Of a stretch of DNA of 64,000 nucleotides, positions 39,701 through 50,311 are shown piece by piece (the first letter of the stretch is position 1; the number at the start of each line of letters is the position of its first letter). A program made the translations under genes and the position numbers. Source of the DNA: Plasmodium relictum (lineage: Eukaryota > Apicomplexa > Aconoidasida > Haemosporida > Plasmodiidae). The DNA is taken from the NCBI RefSeq assembly GCF_900005765.1, contig NC_041679.1, positions 651,057 to 715,056 of the forward strand. Direction: 5' to 3'. The notes below the pieces were generated by a model. That model had not been told where the DNA came from and made no database searches. It saw nothing but the letters and a program-made list of their open reading frames with translations.

Positions 39701-41714
39701 CATAACATTTTACTTCATTTTCTGAATTGTAATTTTTTTTTATCCTTTCAAGTTCGCAGTAAGACTTTCCATCTTTAGAATTATATTCATCTTTTCTCTT
39801 TTTTTCTTTATCTTTTTCTTCCTTAACTGTTTTCTTTTCATCTGCTTGTTCTTTTTTTTGATTGCTTCTTTTTATTTGATCTGTTACATTTTCATCTAAA
39901 TGAAAGTTAAAAATTAAATTATTATCATTAATTTTTTTTTTATTTTTTAACTTGCTTTCATTGTGATAATATTTATGTATTTTATTTAAGTGTTCGAAAA
40001 CAAAATCATTTTTACTTTCATCAGAAATTTGTTTGTTACTATTATTTTGATTTTTTTTATTCTTTAAAATATCATTATTCTTTATAATATGGTTTCCATT
40101 TTCTTCCTTTTTTAAGTTTTTTTTTCTACTTTTTAGTAAAATATTGTCTAAATTGTTGTAACAAAAATTGGAATTTTTTAATTTTTCAATACTTGATTTT
40201 TTACATATTACATATTTTTGTATCATAACTTCTTCTTCATTTTTTAAGTTTAAATTTAATAAAATCCATTTTACTTTTAAATTATTTCTTGTAAGTATAT
40301 TTATGCTTTTTTTTTTATTTTCTTTTATATCAGATTCACATTCTCTTGTTATAACTTCAGAATCACTAAAGAAAAGATCATTACTGCATATACTTATATC
40401 ACTTTCATAATTTTCTAAAAAACTACATGGTATATTTTCATTTTTTATTTTACGTATAATGGAACCATATTCATTTTTTTTTTTTACTTTTGAATATTCC
40501 CTTTCTATAATTTTATATTTTTCATCATTTAAAAATCCTTTTATTTGTTTCATAAAATTTTCATCTTTACCTAAATAGCAACATTAATAAAAATAAAATA
40601 AAATAAAATAATAAAATAAGATAAAATAAAAAAAAAAAATTAATAACTATAGGTGATAAAGTAAAATATATGTAAATTTACTTTGATCTATATTGGCAAA
40701 TTGATTCATAAAAATATGTGCAGGCTCGTGAAAATGAAGAAATAAAATTTTTATTTCATCATCATTTTTAGTATTATTAATATTATTGTTCTCAATATTT
40801 TCTATATTGATTAAACTATTTTTTTTCAAATTAATTTTTGAATGAAAATCATTATCTTCATCAAAAGAATGTTGCATATTTAAATCATCACATTGTATAA
40901 AACTATTTTTATTCATATAACCTATGTGACACTTGCTCTTTTTATCTTCTTTTGTTTTTTCCGGATTTTTATAAATTTTTTTTTCTAGAATATTTTTTAG
41001 ACAACTTAATGTTTTATCATCGGTGTTACTTAATTTTGTATATTCAATGGTTGATAAATCATAACTGAAGTTTATGCTATCAAATAATTTGGTTACAAAA
41101 ATTTTTTTTGATATATTTGTAGAATTTTCAATTTTTATTTTTTTTTCTTTTAATTTATTATTTACATGTATATCTTTACGGGGAGGTGACAATTCATTGA
41201 TAAAATTATTATCTTCATCATTAACTGAATTAGTATTATAGCTATGTTCAATTTTTACTATATAATTTCCATTGGTTTCTATAGAATTATTTAATTTATC
41301 AATATTTATATTGCCTTTTATGTCTTCATAAGTATCATTTTTCTTTTTGGTATATTTACATTGTACTTCATATATATATATTTCATTATTTTTTTTATTT
41401 AAGCATAAATATAATTTTGTTTTTTTTTTTTTATAAAAATGATAGAGATATTTATTTTGACCTAAATTATTTTTATTTGTACTAGGATAAAACGAAATAA
41501 TCTTTGAGTTACCACAAATATATGAAATTAATTCAACAATTATAAAATTATTATTATTTTCATCACATTTTTCATTACTATCATCTGATGATAATATTTC
41601 ACATAAATTACTCGGAAATGTGTCTTTATCTTTTTTCTCTTTTTCAAAATAGTTGAAATTATTTTTATTTTTTTGATCATTCTTAAACCTACATTCTTTG
41701 TTTATATTTTTCAT
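36792..41714 (-). CDS. SENP2: SUMO-specific Ulp1/SENP-type cysteine protease, three exons
   Basis: C48-family protease expected to mature SUMO and remove it from target proteins. Exons on the minus strand: 41714-40682, 40570-37066 and 36933-36792. Introns of 111 and 132 nt begin GTAAAT and GTAATA and end TAG. Both junctions restore frame (across NIDQ-SKDENF, and across DISIK-RKQMKKML), giving about 1,559 residues; the last exon ends NNEYKKNVTEVD. An in-frame TAA lies upstream of the chosen ATG. The catalytic residues are in order: His in NIKNTHWSLVLLYFP (about 1199), Asp in YLDSLLPS (about 1370), and Gln/Cys in QNNSYDCGIYIIQF (about 1439). About 150 residues of low complexity are inserted between His and Asp, where relatives have roughly 20. 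The middle of the protein is Asn/Lys-rich. The P. falciparum gene at this position is, as I recall, annotated as sentrin-specific protease 2. Confidence 0.9.
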
Positions 41715-44486
41715 ATTTTCCTCATATAACTTTTATTAATAATATTATTAATATATTATTATAATTTAATATTCCTTTTTCTTTTTTTTTTTTTTATTTT
41801 ACCAACATATTTTTGTTTTTAGTAAAAAAAAAGAAAAAAAAATTTGAATGGATAAAACGGTTCTGAATTATTCTAACCTCTTTGGATATGAATGAAATGA
41901 TTCCTTTAAAATTAAAAAAAATAAAAACATAAAAAAAAGATATACAAATATATAGATACAGATACACAAATAAATGTATAAATAAATACATATATGCTTT
42001 TTATTATGGAAATTTATTTTTCTTATTTATTAGGATAAAATTTTGTTTAATGTTTAAGAGTATTTTTAAAAATTAATATTAGTATCCTTTTCATTATATT
42101 ATTCTTAACTATATTTTATATAAATACATTCTATTTTTATATATTTTAATATATATTATTTTATTATGCCTCATTTTAATACATTATATTTTTGTTATAT
42201 TTTCTTTATTTATTTTATCTAATGCTATTCAACGTTTTATTCATTTTTATTCTTTTTTTTTTTTATATATATATATTTTCAAGAAAATAAGAATATACAT
42301 CTACATATGTATGTATATCATTACATTTATGTATTTATATATAGCTATATATATATATACATGTATATTAAAACCAACGAAAAATATATATATATATATA
42401 TTTTTAATTATATAAATCTTAATATAAATTTTTTTACCTTATTGGAAAAATTCTTAAAAATGAAAGACAAAAAATATGTTTCAAATTTAGTTTACATAAG
42501 TTAGATAAAAATTAAGAATTTTTTCTTATATTTTTTAATAGAGTACTGCAAATTAATCTAAATAAAAGAATTAAAAACTCTTTTATATTTATGTTATGAC
42601 TAATTTAATTGATAAATAAATTCTAATAAAATAATAATTTTTTTAATTTTTTACTTTATTATGAAAAAAATTTTTATTATTTGCTAGACAAAATTTTATA
42701 AAAAAAAAAAAAAATGAATAACAAATAAATAAAATAATTTGAAAGTATAACAAATTAAAAGAAATGCTTCTAAAGAATATTTTTTTTTTTTTATCTGGTT
42801 TAAAATTATATTTTATTTTCATCTGTTTCATTAATAAAAAGGGGGATTACTTTTTAAAAAAACAAATAACATAATTCCTTTAAAAAATCTCAAGTATTAT
42901 AAAATATTTTTTTTTTAAAATTAAACGAAAAAAGTGAAAAATATTATTTTTTAAATTATAATAATCATTAAAAAATTGTTATTGCAAAAGTTCATGTAAA
43001 AAAAAAAAATATTGAATTTAATCTACACAAGCATAATGATTTCATTTTTTAACTTCTATACACAAAACTTTTATTTTTTTCTCTGACAGTAATGCTTTAA
43101 AATATTTATACAAAATAAAAAAAAAAAATTAATAAATAAATGCATAATCACGAATTATATATATATATATTACATAAGAAATGCGTAAACGTTTAAGTTT
43201 TAATATATATGTAGAGAAAAATCTTCGAATACTTTTGTTTCAATTTATAGTAATTTTTTCTTGTGTGTATTTTTTTTCTTAAAATGCTTTATTAAAATTT
43301 ATAAAAATATTATTAATTTATCATACACATATATTTGCTTTAATTTAATTGTATATTATTATTATTTTATTATTTTTTTTTTTAATAATGGAAATTTAAA
43401 TTGTGCAATAATTGTTAGTAATCATAATATCTAAGTAAAACTGATGACACATGTTATTTTTAAGACTATTCTTATGTTTACATTTATAAAGGTTTTTCAA
43501 CTTTTTTCGTAAGTATAAATATTTTTATTATTATTTTTTTATTTTAATTTTTAAAATTATGTATATTTAAATACATTTCCTTTTTATATGTTATTTTTAT
43601 CAGAATTAAATTTAATACTTTTATTTCCGATTATTTTTTGTAGCTTTTTTCTTTTTTTTACATTTTTACTTTTTAATTATTTAGTTCTTATATTTTTATT
43701 TCTATACTTTTCTTTTTTAACTATGAAAAGATAATATATATTTTTTTTTTTTGGCTAATAGTAAATATGTTAGAATGCATATATATATTTTACTATGAAA
43801 TTTTAATTAAAAATATAATTATAATTCACTTTTTTTTTTTTTTTTATATATACATATATATTTATTTTTTATTGATCAAGAGAGTTATTTTAATTTTAAT
43901 TTAATTTTAACATGAAGCATAATATATACTTAATAAAAAAAAAAAGATATATATATAGAGGAACTTTTTTTTTATGAATTGTTCATTATACTTAAATTAT
44001 AATAATTTTGTTTCTTAAATTATTGAGGGAAATAGAAAAATCGTAAAATAAAAATTTTTAGTTTTTATTAAAAAAGGAAATAAATTTATTAATATAAAAA
44101 CAATAAAAAGAAAAAAGTATTGTATTTTAATTATTCTTTTGTAAAGGTAGGGATCATTTTTTCTGAAATAATTAAAAAAGAAAAAAATATATTTTCTTAA
44201 AAAAATACAAAAAAAAAAAATTAAAAGAAAAAAATTTTTAAATAATTTCATAGATTTATATTTTTCTTTTTATGTTAAGACTATATAAAAGTATTAAATT
44301 TTTAAAATAAGAAAATTATAATATTTTTTTTTTTTATTTTTATAATTCAGATAATGTACATTAAAATTAAAAAAAAAAAAATTTTACTATTTTAAATTTC
44401 AATTACAAGTTTAATATTTGTGTATCCAATTCAACAACATATTTATTATATATGTATAAATATTTTTTTTATTTTTTTTAGGAAAA
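41715..44486. other. Divergent intergenic region
   Basis: Upstream of the SUMO protease (minus) and of the small gene at 44487 (plus). It contains (AT)n at 42340-42360 and 42383-42402 and many T runs. A slightly GC-richer patch near 41850-41910 could be a 5' UTR exon of the protease but is not supported as coding. The T-rich stretch ending in AG at 44480-44481, just before the next ATG, resembles a splice acceptor. Confidence 0.55.
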
Positions 44487-44858
44487 ATGGATATTAATTT
44501 AGAAGAAAGGTCTTATACATCTCCATTATTACGTTATATATACAAAAAAAATGATAACTTAAATAAAAATATTGAAGGAAGAAGTAATGGTTTTATACCA
44601 TTTAGTATAAGATTGAGTAGTTTACCAATAAAAAACGCTAGTGATAATAAATATATGTCAAATATAAATTCATTAAATGTAACTAACTTGCTACCGTTAT
44701 CATTATTTTCAAATTATAATAGTAACAACATGAGTTCAACTGATATTTTATTTTTACCAAAATTTTCAACTTTCCTTTTTTTTACCATACCTATATTTGT
44801 TATGTTACCTAATCTAACCTTATACACAAAACATTGGTTTTTTTTTGCTCCTAAATAA
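44487..44858 (+). CDS. Small protein of unknown function with hydrophobic C-terminal segment
   Basis: An open frame of 123 residues that I do not recognise. It has mixed composition and codon use, unlike the repetitive open frames of nearby intergenic DNA, with Pro, Gly, Ser and Arg well represented in the first 70 residues (SYTSPLLRYIYK, SNGFIPFSIRLSSLPIK). Residues about 93-115 (STFLFFTIPIFVMLPNLTLY) form a hydrophobic stretch long enough to span a membrane, close to the C-terminus; a tail-anchored protein is one possibility. A TTTTTTTTAG immediately upstream of the ATG looks like an intron end, so a 5' UTR intron or a missed upstream exon is possible. It lies between the SUMO protease and NOL10. 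Confidence 0.6.
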   Translation: MDINLEERSYTSPLLRYIYKKNDNLNKNIEGRSNGFIPFSIRLSSLPIKNASDNKYMSNINSLNVTNLLPLSLFSNYNSNNMSSTDILFLPKFSTFLFFTIPIFVMLPNLTLYTKHWFFFAPK

Positions 44859-45933
44859 AAGGAGAAAATTTGTATTTAAAAAAAAAGAATATATATATAT
44901 ATATATATTTTATTTACTATAAATATAATAATTTTTATTATTTTTCTCTTATTCTACTTAAGAAAATTTTCTATATTATTTATCACTATTAAATATTTTT
45001 ATTTTTACTTTTTTTTTTAACTATTTATTTTATTTTTTCTTTTTTTTATTAATTACGTTGATATAACATTTTTTTTTAAAGCTTAACAAAATTTTTTATT
45101 TTTAATAAATATTCATTAATAATTTCAAATCAATTAAAATGTATAGAAATTATGAATTATAAATGAACAATTGAGTTGACAGGTATTTGCTACACAACTC
45201 CATAGTAAATTTTATATAATATTATATATCTTTATATTTCAGAATATTTACTAATATATTATATTCAACTAAATTTTGTATATATGATATAATAAGAAAA
45301 TTATAGAAGAACAATTTTAAAAAGTTTAAAATTTGTCTACATAAATTGAAATTATTTTTTATGAATATATATATATATATATTCTAATAAAAATTTTAAT
45401 TTCGTTTGGTTTTATTAAGAGATGAACAATATTAATTTTTATCAAATTCTGAGAAAAAAAAAATAGTAATAAAATAAAATAAAATATACTTTTTTTTAAT
45501 TTAACAATTAAGAAAAATAAAAATACTTTATATATTATGTTAAATAAATGAAAAATGTGTTTGTAATTTATATTTATACATATTTGTACATTAGTAATTC
45601 TTAAGAAAAACTAAGAAAAATAGAAATAAATCAACTTTATAAAAAAATTACGTTAATTTTTATATCTATATTATGCATTTTTTTTTTTTTTTTTTTTTTA
45701 AAATAAAACAGTGAACTTATAATTAAAATAAAATTTTTTTATATTTTATTTTTTTTTTTTATTGTAAAAAGAACAGAATATATTATATTTTTTTAATATA
45801 TTTAAAAGCATAAAAAAAAATTTTACGTTGGATTCTAAAATAAAAAAAAAAAAAAAAAAATTGGTATTAAATGCTTAAGTAAGAAAAAAGGATCAAAAAT
45901 ACAGTTAAAAACAAGAAATGAAAACATATAAAA
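44859..45933. other. Intergenic region
   Basis: Between the small gene and NOL10, both on the plus strand. A/T homopolymers and (AT)n tracts only, including a T run at about 45677-45699 and an A run just upstream of NOL10. No gene is seen. Confidence 0.65.
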
Positions 45934-47550
45934 ATGATTAAATCTTTTATAAACAATGGAATAAAGATATATTCTTTAACATCTGGTAAGATAAACCCAG
46001 ATTGCACGAATGTAGATAGCAAGAAAAAAAAAAATAAATTTATTCGTTCAGATTGCAACGAAAATTCAGTTGAAATTTTACATGACTTAGAATTTTCGCA
46101 AAAAAGTGATGAAATAAAAATAAGTGATGACGAAAGATATATATGCATAAGTGGAAGCTATCCTCCTCAAATAGGTTTATATGATACAAGAGAATTGTCA
46201 ATAAAACATAGAAGGCATTTTGATGAAGAAGTAATAAATTTTGAATTTTTGAGTAGTAATTATGAAAAATTAGTTTTTTTATGTAAAAATAGATATTTAG
46301 AATTTCATAATGCAGCAGGAAAGTATTATAAAATGCGTATACCTAAAGAAGGAAGAAATTTAATGTATAATAAAGAAAATTCCAATTTATATATATGTGC
46401 ATCTTATGAAGATATATATATTTTAAATTTACAAAAAGGTTGTTATCAGAATTCTATAACCACAAAGAATGAAAACAATAATTTTATATGCAGAAATCCT
46501 CATTTGCCTATATTTGCTACAGGAGGATCAAATGGTTTTTTAGAAATATGGGATGAGAGAATAAAAAAAAGCTTAAATTTTTTAAATATAAATGAATATG
46601 ATGAATTAACTACTGGTTGTTTTTCTGATAATGGATTAAAAATAGGTGTTGGTACGAGTAATGGAATAATAAAATTGTTTGATATTAGGCATAATAAACC
46701 TTTACTTACTAAAGATCATTGTAATGATTTACCTATTAAAAAATTAGAATTTCTTAAAATAAATAATAACAAATATTTTTATAATAATGATGATGATAAG
46801 AATTTTTCCACATATAATGAATGTATTGCTTCTTCAGATAGTAATTGTATTAAAATTTATTCAGAAAATAAAAATCTTTTATCATTACAAATAATAAAAT
46901 TTGATGATGAAAAAAGTAATAAAAAAAATAAGTTATTAAATAATGATTCTATAAATATTAATTCTTTTACCTTTTATAAAAACTCGGGGTTATGTTTTAT
47001 ACCTTGTGATAATAAAAAGGTCTTTATATATTTCATCCCTTTTATTGGATTAGCACCAAAATGGTGCAATTTCCTTGATAATATGACTGAAGAATTAGAA
47101 GAAAAAGAAAAATATAAAAAAAATTATGATGATGATTATTCAAATGAATTATTCGATGACTATGTATTTTTAACTAGCCAACAAGTGGATCAATTAAATA
47201 TAAACCATTTAAAAGGAACAAAAAATTTAATATCTTATTTACATGGTTATTATATCCCTACTAAAATTTATGCAGATATTAAAAGTGTTATAGATCAGAA
47301 TAATTTTGAATATATTAAAAAAAAAATGATACAGAAAAAATTGGAAAGTAAGCAACAAATGCGTATACCTCAAAAAAATACATTAGTAAATAAGGAATAT
47401 GTAGATAATTTATTAAATAAAGTTCAGAAGAAGATAGATAAAAAACAAAAAGTTTTGTTTGATGCAGAGCAATTAATACAAGATAAAAGATTTAATAAAT
47501 TATTTTATGATCCCGAATATATGATTGAAACTGTACATTTAGATAAGTAA
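45934..47550 (+). CDS. NOL10: Nucleolar protein 10 (NOL10/Enp2), WD-repeat ribosome biogenesis factor
   Basis: Nucleolar factor of small-subunit (18S rRNA) processing, the orthologue of yeast Enp2. It is a single exon of 538 residues. The N-terminus GIKIYSLTSGKINP matches the family start. WD/beta-propeller blocks follow: SGSYPPQIGLYDTRELSIK, FEFLSSNYEKLVFLCKNRYLEFH, YYKMRIPKEGRNL, FATGGSNGFLEIWDERIK and GVGTSNGIIKLFDIRHNKPL. Then come the family-specific IPFIGLAPKWCNFLDNMTEELE (about 368-389), YDDYVFLTSQQVDQL region, and ISYLHGYYIPTKIY. The NUC153-type motif DKRFNKLFYDPEY is at about 516-528, and the protein stops about 10 residues later. Human NOL10 has a long charged tail after this motif, which is missing here. 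The last codons read AAG-TAA-GG and so contain a GTAAGG donor-like sequence, but I see no plausible downstream exon. Identification is secure. Confidence 0.95.
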   Translation: MIKSFINNGIKIYSLTSGKINPDCTNVDSKKKKNKFIRSDCNENSVEILHDLEFSQKSDEIKISDDERYICISGSYPPQIGLYDTRELSIKHRRHFDEEVINFEFLSSNYEKLVFLCKNRYLEFHNAAGKYYKMRIPKEGRNLMYNKENSNLYICASYEDIYILNLQKGCYQNSITTKNENNNFICRNPHLPIFATGGSNGFLEIWDERIKKSLNFLNINEYDELTTGCFSDNGLKIGVGTSNGIIKLFDIRHNKPLLTKDHCNDLPIKKLEFLKINNNKYFYNNDDDKNFSTYNECIASSDSNCIKIYSENKNLLSLQIIKFDDEKSNKKNKLLNNDSININSFTFYKNSGLCFIPCDNKKVFIYFIPFIGLAPKWCNFLDNMTEELEEKEKYKKNYDDDYSNELFDDYVFLTSQQVDQLNINHLKGTKNLISYLHGYYIPTKIYADIKSVIDQNNFEYIKKKMIQKKLESKQQMRIPQKNTLVNKEYVDNLLNKVQKKIDKKQKVLFDAEQLIQDKRFNKLFYDPEYMIETVHLDK

Positions 47551-50311
47551 GGGAATATATTTACTTATCTTGTTCTTTCTTATATTAATATTAAACTAAA
47601 ATTTTTTTTTAATATTTACATAATTGTTTTTTAATTAATTTTCCTTTGAATTTTTAAATTAAGTATAGATATCTTTAAAATTTATGAATAATTTTTTTTT
47701 TTATTTGTTAATATTTTCATTTATATCTAATTAAAAATTTTTTTTTTCCAAATTTAAAACTTTTATTCTATATTTTTGTTTATTCATTTCCTTAATTATT
47801 ATTATACAATTATATGAAGATTTTGTTTTTTCCATATAATTTTTAAAACTGGGAAAGAAAAAAAAAAGAAATTAATATATAATTAATATTGAAAAATATA
47901 TAAATTACATACTTATTAATTAAATAAAAATATTCTTGTAAATGAGACAGGAATAAAGTAGAAAGAATAGAAAAAAAAAAAAAAATAAATAAATAAAAAA
48001 TTTAAAAAATAGAATGAAAAAATAAATAATTTTCTGAGATCACTATAATAATGGTTTCATTTTAAAATAAAGAAAAATAAAAAGTCTAGATTAAAAGACA
48101 TTGGTAAATGTTTCACATAATTTTTAAGATATAAGAACATTTTATATTATTTAAAAAAAAAAAGAAAAGAAAAAAAAAAAAAAAGAAAAAAAAAAGAAAG
48201 AAAGAAAAGAAAAAAAAGAAAAAAAAAAAGAAAGAAAAGAAAGAAAAAAAGAAAAAGAAAAAGAAAAAGAAAAAGCGTGTGCTAATTAACTAATAAATAG
48301 TAAATTTTTTTTTTTCAATTCTTAAATCCAATGAATGTGTGTGTAAGTGTAAAATAGTTCTTTTTTTTCTTTCTTTTTTTCCTTTTTTTTTTTTGGTTTT
48401 TATGGCACATATTCTAATAGTAAAAATAAAGAAATCGAAGAAATGCACTGAAGGAATTGGAACTAGATAAAATAATGTTTATTTAATAAAATTTTTATTT
48501 TAATATAATGATTGTTATTGCTACTATTCAAAGGAATATTTTTCCTTAATTTTGTATCCTAAATTAATATCACTATTTTATAATTTTCTATCTTTTTTTC
48601 TTTTATTATTTTTTTTGGTTTTCCCTTTCCTCTTTCCTTTTTTTTTTTTTTTTATATTTTTCAATAATATGAAAAATCTCTTTTTATAATTATTTTTTTA
48701 TATATCATAATTTTTAGTAAATTTCTTTTCTACTATTTATCTTTTTATATTAATTCTATAGTAACCGTTGACTAGAACAACAACAACAAAAAAAAAATTC
48801 TAGAAATGACACATTTGATAAAATATTTAACATTACATTTTTTTTTTTAAATAGAGAAAATTTATCTGTTTCAAGAAAAAAAGCAATAATAAATTTGTTA
48901 GGATTACGTATTAGTTATTCTAATTTTTCTACTATTTATTTCTATACAAAAAATATATATATTTATTTATTTATATCAATGAATTTCTAATTTTTACATA
49001 TTTTTTATATTTGCATGGATGTATTTTTATATATTATTTCTCTATTCTTTTGTTTTTCTATAAATTTTTTTTAATATTTATTAGATCATTTTCTTTTTCA
49101 TCATTTTTTTTCTCAAATGTTTTGTTCTCTATTTTGTCTCTATTTTCCTTTTTTTTTATTCTAATGACTTTTTTATGTTTTTAAAATAACATTACTTCTT
49201 TTTTCTATAAATTTATCTATATTTTCTTTTCCTATTCTACAATTTTATTTTTTAATTATTGTTTTTTACTTTTTTTTTTTTTTTTCTTTATATATTTATT
49301 ATCTTAAACATCAAAAATTTCATCTTTAAGAAAAATTTTAAATTGTTACAATAAAATAAAATGAAAAATATTTTACTATTTAACTAAGGCTGAAAAAGTA
49401 TGTTTATTTTATTTTTTTAATAACTTTTTTTTTTATTGAATTAAAATGACATTTTTGTGACAAAACTTACAGGAAATATGCAATTTTTAATACACATATA
49501 TATTTATATATTATCAACATAAATTAAGATATTTCTTTTTTTTTGAAAATTTCTTTAAAAAATAAAATCATAAGTGTATACACATGCATATAATTAAATT
49601 TTAAAAAGAAATAAGTTTTGTAGATATAAAGCAGAGATTAATTTTTAATACACAGTGAAATAAAAAAATCTGTTAAAATTAGGATTTATTTATACTATAG
49701 AAAAATATATAAAAAAACAGAAAATATTAAAAAATATAATAATAAATACTAGATATATTTAATATTTTTAACAAAGAAAGAGAAAAGCAATTTTAATTAA
49801 TTAATTTTAAGGAGAAATACATTTTCATATAGTACAACACATAAGAAAATGTTATATCTTTGTTATATTACAAAGAAAATAATACATTCTTATCAGCTAT
49901 TAAAATTGATATATATGATGTTTTGATATGTCTTTAATTTTACACAGTAAAACAATTAAAACAATCATTTTAGTTAAAATTGCAAAAATAAATAAACATT
50001 TTAATTATTTTTATTATAATAATTCAAATTTAATAAGAATTTGCATATCCCTATATTAATAGTAAGTGTATTTTTAATACAACCTTGGTATTAATTGAGT
50101 AAAAATAGAATAATCTGAAAATTTAAAATTACATATGCTTAATTAGTGAAGGTAATTATTATAATGTACTTTAAAAACAAATAAAATAAAATAATAAAAT
50201 ATAACGGAATATATTATAGAATTAAAAAGAAAAAAATTAGTTTGGGGGACAAAAGTTTAATATAAACTAATAATATAAATAAAGTTGTTATGTATTTTTG
50301 AGAAAAAAAAA
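47551..50311. other. 2.8-kb intergenic region with polypurine tract
   Basis: Between NOL10 and the kinase gene, both on the plus strand. It is dominated by A/T runs, with the polypurine tract listed separately and a mirrored pyrimidine-rich zone at 48360-48395 and 48595-48650. No coding sequence or RNA gene is recognised. Confidence 0.65.
48152..48274 (+). repeat. Polypurine (A/G) tract of about 120 nt
   Basis: Continuous purines made of variable runs of A separated by single G residues, ending in AAAAAG hexamer repeats. No pyrimidine interrupts the tract. Confidence 0.85.

Noticed and set aside
41794-41991. Possible extra 5' exon of the SUMO protease
   Set aside because: A short GC-richer patch with a GTTAGA donor-like site, but no in-frame start or matching acceptor; the protease ATG has its own upstream in-frame stop.
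50285-50311. Nine-codon N-terminal extension of the kinase starting at TTG
   Set aside because: TTG is not an expected nuclear start codon in Plasmodium; ATG 50312 has an A-rich upstream context typical of starts.
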